A stretch of DNA of 64,000 nucleotides from Jannaschia helgolandensis (GTDB lineage: Bacteria; Pseudomonadota; Alphaproteobacteria; Rhodobacterales; Rhodobacteraceae), in NCBI RefSeq assembly GCF_900109285.1, contig NZ_FNZQ01000001.1, positions 146,001 through 210,000 on the forward strand, written 5' to 3'. A model generated the notes under the pieces. The model made no database searches, was not told where the DNA came from, and saw only the letters and a list, made by a program, of their open reading frames with translations. How positions within the stretch are numbered: the stretch's first letter is position 1; each line of letters starts with the position of its first letter. Both the position numbers and the translations under genes were made by a program. Of this stretch, positions 25,974 through 34,087 are shown one piece after another.

Positions 25974-26165
25974 AAGGCTTTGATTTGCGCAGGCGGCAAT
26001 TGCCGCGTCGCGATCCCGGTAGTCTCCAGGGTGGACCACAGACGCCATTCCTGTCCCTCAGTGGTCTCAAATTACACCAACGCACCGATTGAATGCGCCA
26101 AATCGACAAGCGCCGTGTGTGCTTCCTTCCAGTCCATCGAATGGATCGCACCATCAAACCGTGGG
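25966..26165 (-). pseudogene. Probable IS110-type transposase fragment
   Basis: Read on the minus strand, the region gives DWKEAHTALVDLAHSIGALV, a stop, then FETTEGQEWRLW and GIATRQLPPAQIKAFAAS. The pattern, ending in PPAQIKAFA, resembles the N-terminal RNase-H-like domain of IS110 transposases. An in-frame TAA and both truncated ends show that it is a remnant. The family call is tentative. Confidence 0.35.
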
Positions 26166-26591
26166 ATCAAACACCTAAGCCGCGGTGCGATCCTACGCTT
26201 ACAATGCAACTGTTCGCGATGATGAAAAGAGACGGGGCTGGCTCGCTAGAAAACATGGTCAAACCACACAAGGTTCAGACGCCATACGCCCCCGTCAGCA
26301 GCTTCGGCCAAGGCCGCTGACGGGGGGGGCAACATAGCAAAGCCGAGATACAGAAGGCTCAAATTGCCGAACATGTTGCAGCGAGTAAAAGTGTTCAAGC
26401 CACAGTCATGGCCATGAATTGTGCTCCTTCAATGCAACTTTGTATTGGAAAGTAAGTTGCCTAAAAAATCCATTCCAGACGGTGCCGTAACAGCAAACAG
26501 CTTGTGCGGTCCGATCTATCAACCGCCTCGGGTGAGACAATTAAATCTTTGATATTTAAGACTTAACTGTGCTCAGGAGTACCAGGACATT
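26166..26591. other. Gene-free region downstream of flgI
   Basis: About 425 bases without a coding frame I can support. It contains a strong GC hairpin (26289-26326) and, from about 26340 to 26580, A+T-richer sequence with no recognised motif. It separates the IS remnants from the flagellar operon end. Confidence 0.5.
26289..26326. other. Strong GC-rich hairpin downstream of the flagellar operon
   Basis: CCCCCGTCAGC (26289-26299) pairs perfectly with GCTGACGGGGG (26316-26326). No T-run follows on either strand, so it is not a canonical intrinsic terminator; it could still stop or stabilise the flagellar transcript, or mark an old mobile-element end. Confidence 0.5.
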
Positions 26592-27776
26592 CTATCGAAC
26601 CACGAATTCCGCATGCATTGCTCCGGCGGCCTTGATACTTTTTAGGATATCAATCATGTCGCGGGCAGAAACTCCCAGTGCATTCAATCCCGCGATCACA
26701 TCCGACAAGGTCGTACCGCCCTGAACCAGTGCAAGCCCGGGCCCCGGTTCTTCTTGCAGCGCGACCCCGGTGCGCGGGACCACAACAGTCTGGCCTTCCG
26801 CGAACGGATTAGGTTGTACCACAATGGGTGCCTCCTCAATGCGCAGTGTCAGATTGTTCTGCGACACGGCGACTTCAGAAATTCGCACAGTGCTGCCCAT
26901 GACTATAGTGCCCGAGGCCTGATCAACGACGACCCGCGCACGTTGTTCAGGAGTTATCGTGACGTTTTCGATTGCACTCAGCGCATGTGCCGGAGAAGCC
27001 TTTCCAGCACGCCCGATATCCAGCAGGACCGTTCCGGCATCCAGCATGCGCGCAACATCGCGACCGGTTTCGCGATTGATGGCAGTTTCAATTCGCAGTG
27101 CCGTCGTGAAATCCGGACTTCGCAAGGCAAGGCGGATCTGCGTCATCGATGAGAAATCGAAATCTACCTCGCGCTCGACGCGTGCGCCAGCCGGAACGAC
27201 GCCTGCCGTAGGCACGCCTTCGACCACGCTCGCCGCGTCACCCGTAGCAGAAACCCCGCCCGCAATGATCGTACCTTGCGCCACCGCATAGATTTCGCCA
27301 TCCGCCGCTGTGAGTGGCGTCATAACCAATGTCCCCCCCAGAAGACTTTCAGCATCTCCGATAGCAGACACGGTTACATCAATACGTCCCCCGCTCCGGG
27401 AGAATGGTGGAAGGGCGGCAGTCACTATAACAGCCGCAACATTTCGGGGCCGGAACTGTTCCCCGGTCACATTCACACCCAAACGCTCCAGAATATTCGT
27501 CATGATCTCTTCTGTGAAAGGAGCGTTCCTTAATCCATCACCGGTGCCATTCAGTCCAACCACCAGACCATATCCAACCAGATCGTTGCCACGGACTCCG
27601 TCGAATTCCACCAGATCCTTGATTCGGATTGACTGTGCAGCGATAGGCGAAGTGGTCACGATCAATCCAAGGATAAACACGACTATGACAGATGATGTGT
27701 ATACTATGGTTAGTCTGCCGATAGCGCGACAAAACGATGTTGACTGCATTAGAAGAAGTCTCAATTGTCGGATCAC
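26592..27776 (-). CDS. flgI: Flagellar P-ring protein FlgI
   Basis: The 394-residue product has a hydrophobic signal segment at about residues 25-45, then the FlgI hallmark SIRIKDLVEFDGVRGNDLVG and GYGLVVGLNGTGDG. It ends with the conserved DIL-type tail GVSARDMIDILKSIKAAGAMHAEFVVR. FlgI forms the periplasmic ring around the flagellar rod. ATG 27776 overlaps the flgL stop (ATGA); a second ATG nine codons in gives a more usual signal peptide. It is the last gene of the block. Confidence 0.96.
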   Translation of the reverse strand: MIRQLRLLLMQSTSFCRAIGRLTIVYTSSVIVVFILGLIVTTSPIAAQSIRIKDLVEFDGVRGNDLVGYGLVVGLNGTGDGLRNAPFTEEIMTNILERLGVNVTGEQFRPRNVAAVIVTAALPPFSRSGGRIDVTVSAIGDAESLLGGTLVMTPLTAADGEIYAVAQGTIIAGGVSATGDAASVVEGVPTAGVVPAGARVEREVDFDFSSMTQIRLALRSPDFTTALRIETAINRETGRDVARMLDAGTVLLDIGRAGKASPAHALSAIENVTITPEQRARVVVDQASGTIVMGSTVRISEVAVSQNNLTLRIEEAPIVVQPNPFAEGQTVVVPRTGVALQEEPGPGLALVQGGTTLSDVIAGLNALGVSARDMIDILKSIKAAGAMHAEFVVR

Positions 27777-28774
27777 CGCAGATAATCCGTCAGCCGCAGA
27801 TTTGCCCGTCGCGCCGTAACTGAATAGATCGTCTCCAGCCGCGTCATTTCAGCCTGAACCTTTGCAGCCGTCTGGAACGGATCAGCTCCCACGGCTTCTG
27901 ATTTGCGAGCTTCCAGCTTGGCACGTTCCGTGCCCAAGGTATCAAGGAATCGGGATACACGAGCTTGCACCCCACCCAATTCGGCTTGCGTAGACACCAG
28001 ACCGCTCACAACCATGGACGCGCGAACCGGAAGCTCGCGAGACAACGTCTTTCGCGCAGTATCATCTATTTCGAACCCCGCATCAGGTAGGGACGCAATC
28101 AAAGCAGTCTGTTTCAATGCGTCCCGGATGGACATGTCGCCAGCGGCGACCGGTATCGAGAGAGACATTCCTCCGCCCAATGGGAAGACGGTTGGATCCG
28201 CTGGATAGGCCGAGAGGACATTTGTCTCGAACCCGCCGCCGGTAGCAAAGTAATCATCGAATGCTTGGAGCAGCTCAGACACATCAGTTGCTGACGTCGC
28301 CAGCGCAATGGTTTCAGCGACCAAGGCGTCAATATCGACCGGAGGACGCCCGGACGGGTCTCCATTTGCAAAGACCGCGCGTCCACCCAGTTTGTAACCA
28401 ATGGCGACGGCGATATCGGTCAAGGCACCACTCGCAGTCGCGGCAATCGCATCGACCTGCCCGGAGCCGCCTGGTACGAGTGCAGATGTCAAACCTTCTG
28501 TCACTCGGCTTCCGATCGACTGGATCGACGACATCGCAGTTTGCACAGAGTCGAGCCATGTCCCCGCACGACTCAATGCGCCTTGCCGCGCGTCTTGGGT
28601 CCGTAAGGCATGGGAAATACGCGAGAATGTCGAAAAGTCGCTGCTCAAAGCCCGTCCGATGTCTGCAAACCGACCGCTTGCAAGCTCTTCCGTCAAGACA
28701 TCCAGACGAGCCCGGGTATCTGCCGACAGGTCGCGCGGCGCAATCAGAGGTGTGAGTGTCGTCTTGTTAAGCAT
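27773..28774 (-). CDS. flgL: Flagellar hook-associated protein 3 (FlgL)
   Basis: The product is 333 residues with flagellin-like helical ends. The N-terminal helices (about residues 15-90) contain ELASGRFADIGRALSSD, and the C-terminal helices (about residues 260-330) end in TIYSVTARRANLRLTDYLR. It joins the hook-filament junction together with FlgK. It lies directly between flgK (one base apart) and flgI (overlap), as expected for this protein. Confidence 0.92.
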   Translation of the reverse strand: MLNKTTLTPLIAPRDLSADTRARLDVLTEELASGRFADIGRALSSDFSTFSRISHALRTQDARQGALSRAGTWLDSVQTAMSSIQSIGSRVTEGLTSALVPGGSGQVDAIAATASGALTDIAVAIGYKLGGRAVFANGDPSGRPPVDIDALVAETIALATSATDVSELLQAFDDYFATGGGFETNVLSAYPADPTVFPLGGGMSLSIPVAAGDMSIRDALKQTALIASLPDAGFEIDDTARKTLSRELPVRASMVVSGLVSTQAELGGVQARVSRFLDTLGTERAKLEARKSEAVGADPFQTAAKVQAEMTRLETIYSVTARRANLRLTDYLR

Positions 28775-28775
28775 A

Positions 28776-30221
28776 TCAGATCTCCGTCAGGCGGTTCATC
28801 ATGTCGCTTACAGCCTGAACGATCCGCGCATTGGCTGCATACGCTTGTTCAATTTCAACAAGGCGACGCATTTCGGTGTCGATATCGACTTGGCCACCAT
28901 CGCGTCCAGCATCCAGGCCCTCTGTGCTGATCATGCTGAATGCTACGCGGTCGTCCATCGCAAGACGTTCACTTGAAACTATAGATTTCAATGATGCGGC
29001 ATGGCCCGCCAAGCTTGCGGTTATACCCGGCAAGCCACCACTGGATGGCTGTGCCTGCTTGGAAAGTGTCGCACCATAGCGCAGGATGAGGGAGGCATCC
29101 ACACCTGTGCCCTCTGCCATTGCCCCAAGACCATCACGTAAGCGCCACAAGTCATCACCGGCATCAGGTAGTATACGTTCATTGACCTCCAGGCGACCGG
29201 CTAGACCTGGGTCCGGAACAGCCGCAATCACGGTGCCCCGGTCTGTAAACAGGCCTGCATCGCCGACCATCCGCGTCGTGTCGACATCTGCGGCTTCGAA
29301 CCGTTCGATCAAATCGGCTGCCAAACCATCCAGCCGCGACGTCGCCTGTGGCGCAACATCGTCCCTTATTTTAAATAATGCTTCGAGAGCACCGCCTGGA
29401 ATTCCGCTGGGCGTCCCGGTTGTGCCCACATCTCGACCGTTCACACGCAGCCCGGACAACTGGGTCGGTGCTGACATTTCAGCCGTGATCGGTGCGCGCG
29501 TGTCGAAGCCCAGTGTCGCAGGCCGACCGTCCAGCAGAAGAAGTCCACCCTTGGAGACAAGGGCAACCGCACCATCGTCCCGAGCCAGTTCGCGCACCGG
29601 TACCTGAGCGGAAATACGATCAATCAGAAGCGCCCGCTGATCTTGAAGATCGGCGGCATCGTTGCCCCCTGAGCTAAGACGCCGGATATCAGTGTTTAGC
29701 CGTGCTACGTCTGCGAGATCACTGTTCAACTGCGCAACGACGCGTCCAATGTCTGTATCTGCGGATTGGCGCTCATCCTGGATGACGTCATCCAGCGTGT
29801 TTATCAGCGCTACAAGATCTGTTGCGGCATTGGCAATTTCCGTCATTCCAACAACAGATCGGGGATCGGCGGCAGCAGTGACAAATGCAGCGTCGAGGCG
29901 GGCTATTTGATCTGAAAGACTTCCCGACTGATCAGGGTCCCCGATGCCAGAATCTAATCGTGCGTAGAACGATTGCAGGACTTCTTCGCCAGCTTGTCGG
30001 GATTGTGCCTCCCTCCGCATCAGCACCAGCCTGGGATCAGAGTCGCGCGAAATCGTGACAAGCGATCCAGGTACGCCCACGCCCGGTCCACCCATGTCGA
30101 TGCTGCGGCGGGCATATCCGGCGCGGTCCGCATTCGCGACATTGCGTGCCACGACTTCAGCCCGGCGCGAGCTGAGGTCCAAGCCGGCGACCGCAATATT
30201 GAGCGAGGAAGAGAGACTCAT
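28776..30221 (-). CDS. flgK: Flagellar hook-associated protein 1 (FlgK)
   Basis: I chose ATG 30221 (MSLSSSLNIAVAGLDLSSRRAEVVARNVAN), which gives the conserved N-terminal rod/hook motif; the start at 30248 adds nine residues of no value. The 481-residue protein ends with RLVEIEQAYAANARIVQAVSDMMNRL, the family's C-terminal motif. It forms the junction between hook and filament. Confidence 0.95.
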   Translation of the reverse strand: MSLSSSLNIAVAGLDLSSRRAEVVARNVANADRAGYARRSIDMGGPGVGVPGSLVTISRDSDPRLVLMRREAQSRQAGEEVLQSFYARLDSGIGDPDQSGSLSDQIARLDAAFVTAAADPRSVVGMTEIANAATDLVALINTLDDVIQDERQSADTDIGRVVAQLNSDLADVARLNTDIRRLSSGGNDAADLQDQRALLIDRISAQVPVRELARDDGAVALVSKGGLLLLDGRPATLGFDTRAPITAEMSAPTQLSGLRVNGRDVGTTGTPSGIPGGALEALFKIRDDVAPQATSRLDGLAADLIERFEAADVDTTRMVGDAGLFTDRGTVIAAVPDPGLAGRLEVNERILPDAGDDLWRLRDGLGAMAEGTGVDASLILRYGATLSKQAQPSSGGLPGITASLAGHAASLKSIVSSERLAMDDRVAFSMISTEGLDAGRDGGQVDIDTEMRRLVEIEQAYAANARIVQAVSDMMNRLTEI

Positions 30222-30248
30222 ATCGAAACTCCTGTTCGGGAAGCACAA

Positions 30249-31550
30249 TCAGCGCTTGATGTTAGTCGTTTCCTGCAACATCTCGTCGACAGTCTGGATA
30301 ACCTTCGCATTCGAATTGTAGGCTCGTTGCGTCTGGATGAGCTGCGTCAGCTCAGAAGCGACGTCGGTAGCGCTTTCCTCGCGCGAGAAGCCGATCACAT
30401 CGCCGACCGGGCCGTCGCCGGCGTTCCAGAGATAGAACGCGCCGCTGTCGGACGAGACCTGGTAAGTCTGATTCGCCAGAGGCTTGAGTCCGTTCGGGTT
30501 CGGAACATCGACAATCGGGATCTGATAGAGCGTCTTGGTGAACCCGCTGTCGTAAATGGCCGAGAGCATGCCCAGCGCATCAACTTCGATCGATGCAAGA
30601 TTGCCCACCGGAGAGCCGTTTTTGGTGATCGACAGCGGTGCAAAGGTGTCCGATAACTGAGACAGGCCACGCGCTTCCAGCGGGCGCCCGATGTCCAGTT
30701 CCAACGCTCCACTCTGTGCACCGACGGTGATCAGACCTGTACCCGCGTCATAAGCGCCTACAGAACCTGTCGTGACACTGGAAATCGTGCCGCCATAGTC
30801 GCGTGTATCATCGAATTGCACGGTGAATTCGCCGACCAGCAGACCGCCCTGAGCCGCATCATTGACCTGAATGGTCCATTCGTTGCTGGATCCGCTGGCC
30901 GGGATTGTCGGAACGAAGGTGATATCCAGGTTCTGCGCCTGACCGAGATTACCGAAATATTCGAGCGCCATCGTACGCGATCCGCCGCTTGAATCGAAAG
31001 ACGTATCGGTCGCCGGCAGGTTCACACCGAGAGAAATTCTCGTCGTGGCATCCCCCTCGAACTGATTGGCATCGACTCGCACGGGCATCAAGCCGCCCAT
31101 GGTGTCACGTGCATAGCTTGGAATTCCGCCATCCTGATTTGCAGGCCAGCCCAATAAAGCCTGGCCGCTGGCCGTGCGAAGGATACCGTTGGCATCGGCG
31201 CGAAATGATCCCGTTGACGTCATTCGCAGCGGGAGATCACTGGATCCCGACGCCACCGCCGTGATCGGTGTCACCGGCAACATGCCCCGGCCCGTAACCG
31301 AAAGATCGGTAGGATTGTTCGTTGTGATCAGCGTGCCGCGCTGTTCTACGGCGCGACCGGTGGTAACGCGCACCCCGCCCGCAGAATAAGCACCGCGACT
31401 TTGATCCAAAACGAGGGAATGGAAGTCCGCCGTCGATCGCTTATACCCAAACGTGGCCGAATTCGCGATGTTATCGGAGATGGTAGCCAGGCGGCTGGCG
31501 TTCACATTCAAGCCCGTGACACCTGCATTGAGGGAAGAGGAAATCGTCAT
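30249..31550 (-). CDS. flgE: Flagellar hook protein FlgE
   Basis: The 433-residue product starts MTISSSLNAGVTGLNVNASRLATISDNIANS and ends with ELTQLIQTQRAYNSNAKVIQTVDEMLQETTNIKR, both signature FlgE termini. The central domain is variable, as usual. AAAGGA precedes the ATG. It is the monomer of the hook. About 120 bases separate it from motB, which may include a promoter. Confidence 0.97.
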   Translation of the reverse strand: MTISSSLNAGVTGLNVNASRLATISDNIANSATFGYKRSTADFHSLVLDQSRGAYSAGGVRVTTGRAVEQRGTLITTNNPTDLSVTGRGMLPVTPITAVASGSSDLPLRMTSTGSFRADANGILRTASGQALLGWPANQDGGIPSYARDTMGGLMPVRVDANQFEGDATTRISLGVNLPATDTSFDSSGGSRTMALEYFGNLGQAQNLDITFVPTIPASGSSNEWTIQVNDAAQGGLLVGEFTVQFDDTRDYGGTISSVTTGSVGAYDAGTGLITVGAQSGALELDIGRPLEARGLSQLSDTFAPLSITKNGSPVGNLASIEVDALGMLSAIYDSGFTKTLYQIPIVDVPNPNGLKPLANQTYQVSSDSGAFYLWNAGDGPVGDVIGFSREESATDVASELTQLIQTQRAYNSNAKVIQTVDEMLQETTNIKR

Positions 31551-31672
31551 CGGCGGTCCTTTCGGTATCTCGGTTTGGTAGCGACATTGAGTCGTCTTCG
31601 CCCGACCATGGCGGACGAAGTCTTAAGGGCCTGCTAATGGCAGTGGCTTTTGTTCGTCATAGCCGCCGTCAT

Positions 31673-32479
31673 TTATCGTCTCGGCGCCACCCGGTCGCGT
31701 AGGATAATGATTTCAATACGATTGTTACGGCTGGACAGCGGATCGGAGGCGACCGGCCGACGGTCGGCATGCCCGGTTACACGCACGACCCGCGCATCGG
31801 ACACCCCTGCAACGGGCAAAAGGCGACGCACGGCATCAGCGCGACCATTCGACATCCGCCAGACCTGTGGCCGTCGTGTGACGACCGGCTCGGCGGCAAT
31901 GAACGACGCAATGGCAATGGCGTTGGGACGGGCGCGAAGCTGACCCCCTACCGACCGGATCAACTTGCGTAAAAGTGGCGTCGGGGCAACGCCCTCGAAC
32001 AGGGGTGAGCTGGGCAGGTCGAAAAACTCGATTACCAGTCCTTCGTCGCTCAGCCGCACGGAAACGTGGCGCAACATCTCTTCGTCAAGCAGACTGTCGC
32101 CGCCTTTACCAAAGATCGCGGCCTCAACCGCCATCAGCTCGGCATCTTCGACGGTCGTGCCATTAGCTTCGGACGAGGTGATGCCGCCCCGACCCAATTG
32201 CACCTGACTGGCATCGGCAGACATCGACCGTCCGCCCAACGCGCCTTCCCCACCGCCGGATACGCGGCTGACGGCTATGGTCGGGCTAAAATAGTCGGCA
32301 AGCCCCTTGCGTTGCTTGTCGGTCGTCGCATTGAGCAGCCACATCAGCATGAAGAACGCCATCATCGCGGTCACGAAATCTGCATAGGCCACTTTCCAAG
32401 CGCCGCCATGATGACCACCCGCGATCACTTTCTTGCGCTTGACAATGATTGGTCTTTTGTTGTCGTCCTTGTCGGCCAT
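31673..32479 (-). CDS. motB: Flagellar motor stator protein MotB
   Basis: ATG 32479 follows GGAGG at seven bases. The 268-residue product has a basic N-terminus, one transmembrane helix at about residues 28-45 (WKVAYADFVTAMMAFFMLMWLL) with the proton-carrying Asp, and a periplasmic OmpA-like peptidoglycan-binding domain (VRVTGHADRRPV, RNNRIEIIIL). It anchors the stator to the wall. motA is not next to it and must be elsewhere. Confidence 0.95.
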   Translation of the reverse strand: MADKDDNKRPIIVKRKKVIAGGHHGGAWKVAYADFVTAMMAFFMLMWLLNATTDKQRKGLADYFSPTIAVSRVSGGGEGALGGRSMSADASQVQLGRGGITSSEANGTTVEDAELMAVEAAIFGKGGDSLLDEEMLRHVSVRLSDEGLVIEFFDLPSSPLFEGVAPTPLLRKLIRSVGGQLRARPNAIAIASFIAAEPVVTRRPQVWRMSNGRADAVRRLLPVAGVSDARVVRVTGHADRRPVASDPLSSRNNRIEIIILRDRVAPRR

Positions 32480-32535
32480 CCTCATACCTCCGCCAGTCTG
32501 GTCTAGGGGCAAGAGATGAAGAATCTGTTAGCGGT

Positions 32536-33078
32536 TCAGGGTGCGATCCAACGGCCAACCGTGCCCGTGAAGACCGCACGACGGTGTGGGTCATGGGAGA
32601 GCGATACGGCGTCGATCACGCGAACACACCCCGATAATACAATAAAGCGTTCGATTTCTGGCGTGCGGGTCACATCTTCCGGCGCATCGACCGTATCGCC
32701 GGGGGCGGGGTCGGTGCCATAGTTCAGGCGGGATGACGGTGGCACCGTAGACCAGCGGGCGGGATCTGCGGGCAGGAGTGTCATCGTCAGCGTCAGCCGC
32801 ACCTGGAGCTGCGCTGCGGCATCCCATAACAGGAGCGCGGCTCTTGGATCGCGGGACAACGCACGAACCTTGGCGGTGCGCAGGTCGGAATGAACCTCGA
32901 CGGTACCCGCATCCCGGTCCGCCGCCCGCAACCCGACCGTCCGCGCCTCGGGTCCATCGGTACCGATCGTCGCCAGAGTGACAAATCGGAACGGGTCGTC
33001 CGACACCCGCGCGCCACGGGCGAGACGGCCCCACACGTGCGTCAACAGATCATCCAACTGTCCGAACGGGTCACTCAT
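32536..33078 (-). CDS. PNPOx-like flavin-binding protein
   Basis: The 180-residue product has the split-barrel fold pattern of pyridoxamine 5'-phosphate oxidase-like proteins: RFVTLATIGTDGPEARTVGLR (about residues 30-50), VHSDLRTAKVRALSRDPRAALLLWD (about residues 76-100) and a C-terminal YGTDPAPGD. It probably binds FMN; oxidation of pyridoxine phosphate cannot be assumed. It overlaps the upstream AttH-like gene by eight bases, so it is the fourth gene of that operon. Confidence 0.75.
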   Translation of the reverse strand: MSDPFGQLDDLLTHVWGRLARGARVSDDPFRFVTLATIGTDGPEARTVGLRAADRDAGTVEVHSDLRTAKVRALSRDPRAALLLWDAAAQLQVRLTLTMTLLPADPARWSTVPPSSRLNYGTDPAPGDTVDAPEDVTRTPEIERFIVLSGCVRVIDAVSLSHDPHRRAVFTGTVGRWIAP

Positions 33079-34087
33079 AACCCGTCATCTCCAGATATCC
33101 GGTCGCGGTATGGGTTCCGGTAGCCGTGACCGGACCTTCCCAATAGGGAAAGAGCGTGGCCTGCCAACTGTCTGGGTTCACCGCATCAACCGTCAAATCG
33201 ATGTCCCGATCCGGCAGGGCCAGCCGCCAGCGCACGGGCACGTTGCGCCCTGCGACCGTCGCAGTCTCCAGCGGCTCTGCGATCAGAGCATCGCCATAGT
33301 AGGGCGACATCGTGCCATCCGCTGCAATGTAGGAGGCATAATGAAACCCTTCCCCGCCGCGCAGCGAAAACGCCATCAGCCGCGCGCCGTCGTCCAGGTA
33401 CAGTGAGAACCAGTCCCATCCCTCCTGATCGGCCTCCAGCGGTTGCGACGACCACTCCCTGTCCAGCCAGCCCTTGCCGGTCACGGACACCGGCCCGTCG
33501 GGCAGGTCGAGCGTTCCGGTCACGTCGTAGAACGGTTGCGAATAGTAGTAGCTGGCCTGCCCCGAGGCGGACTTGACCGAAAAGCCACCGTCGCCGTGAA
33601 ACACCAGCGGCCCCTGTGCCGTCAGATCCAGCGCATAGCCGACTTCGCCGTTTGACGCCCGCAAGGTCAGCGCATCCAGATCGTCGCCCGCCATCGACCA
33701 GTCGTCGATCCAGGCCTCGAAAGGTGCGGGCGTCACACCGGCCTGCCCGACATCGCCGCGTGCGAACCGCTCGCCGGTGTAATGCGCATCCGGCGTCGTC
33801 AGGCCGAAATGTCCCATCCAGACCTGAGGCCCCGTGGGCGTCAGGGCCGAACGGAACAATGTCCATTGCACACCGTATTGTTGTCCGTCCGCGTCCTGCA
33901 CCGACGCCGTCAGATACCACCATTCAATGCGATAATCATCATGTGCGCCTAGGTCGGCAGGAAAATCGAATGTTGGATTTGGTGTCGGAAGGGCAAATCC
34001 ATCCGCTGCCTGCCCCAGTCCGGCGAAGCCTTGCGCGTGTAGAGGCAAGGCCAGCCACAGAGCCGCGATCAGAGCCCTAACGTTCAT
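33071..34087 (-). CDS. AttH/CrtC-type lipocalin-like secreted protein
   Basis: The 338-residue product has a signal peptide (about residues 1-18) and the CrtC/AttH domain pattern: DYRIEWWYLTASVQ (about residues 52-65), GQASYYYSQPFYDVTG, GKGWLDREWSSQPL (about residues 203-216) and WDWFSLYLDDG. Homologues were called carotenoid 1,2-hydratase or secreted hydrolase; the first name is probably misleading here because no carotenoid genes are near. It follows an ABC permease/ATPase pair, the AttEFGH layout of Agrobacterium. Confidence 0.82.
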   Translation of the reverse strand: MNVRALIAALWLALPLHAQGFAGLGQAADGFALPTPNPTFDFPADLGAHDDYRIEWWYLTASVQDADGQQYGVQWTLFRSALTPTGPQVWMGHFGLTTPDAHYTGERFARGDVGQAGVTPAPFEAWIDDWSMAGDDLDALTLRASNGEVGYALDLTAQGPLVFHGDGGFSVKSASGQASYYYSQPFYDVTGTLDLPDGPVSVTGKGWLDREWSSQPLEADQEGWDWFSLYLDDGARLMAFSLRGGEGFHYASYIAADGTMSPYYGDALIAEPLETATVAGRNVPVRWRLALPDRDIDLTVDAVNPDSWQATLFPYWEGPVTATGTHTATGYLEMTGYE

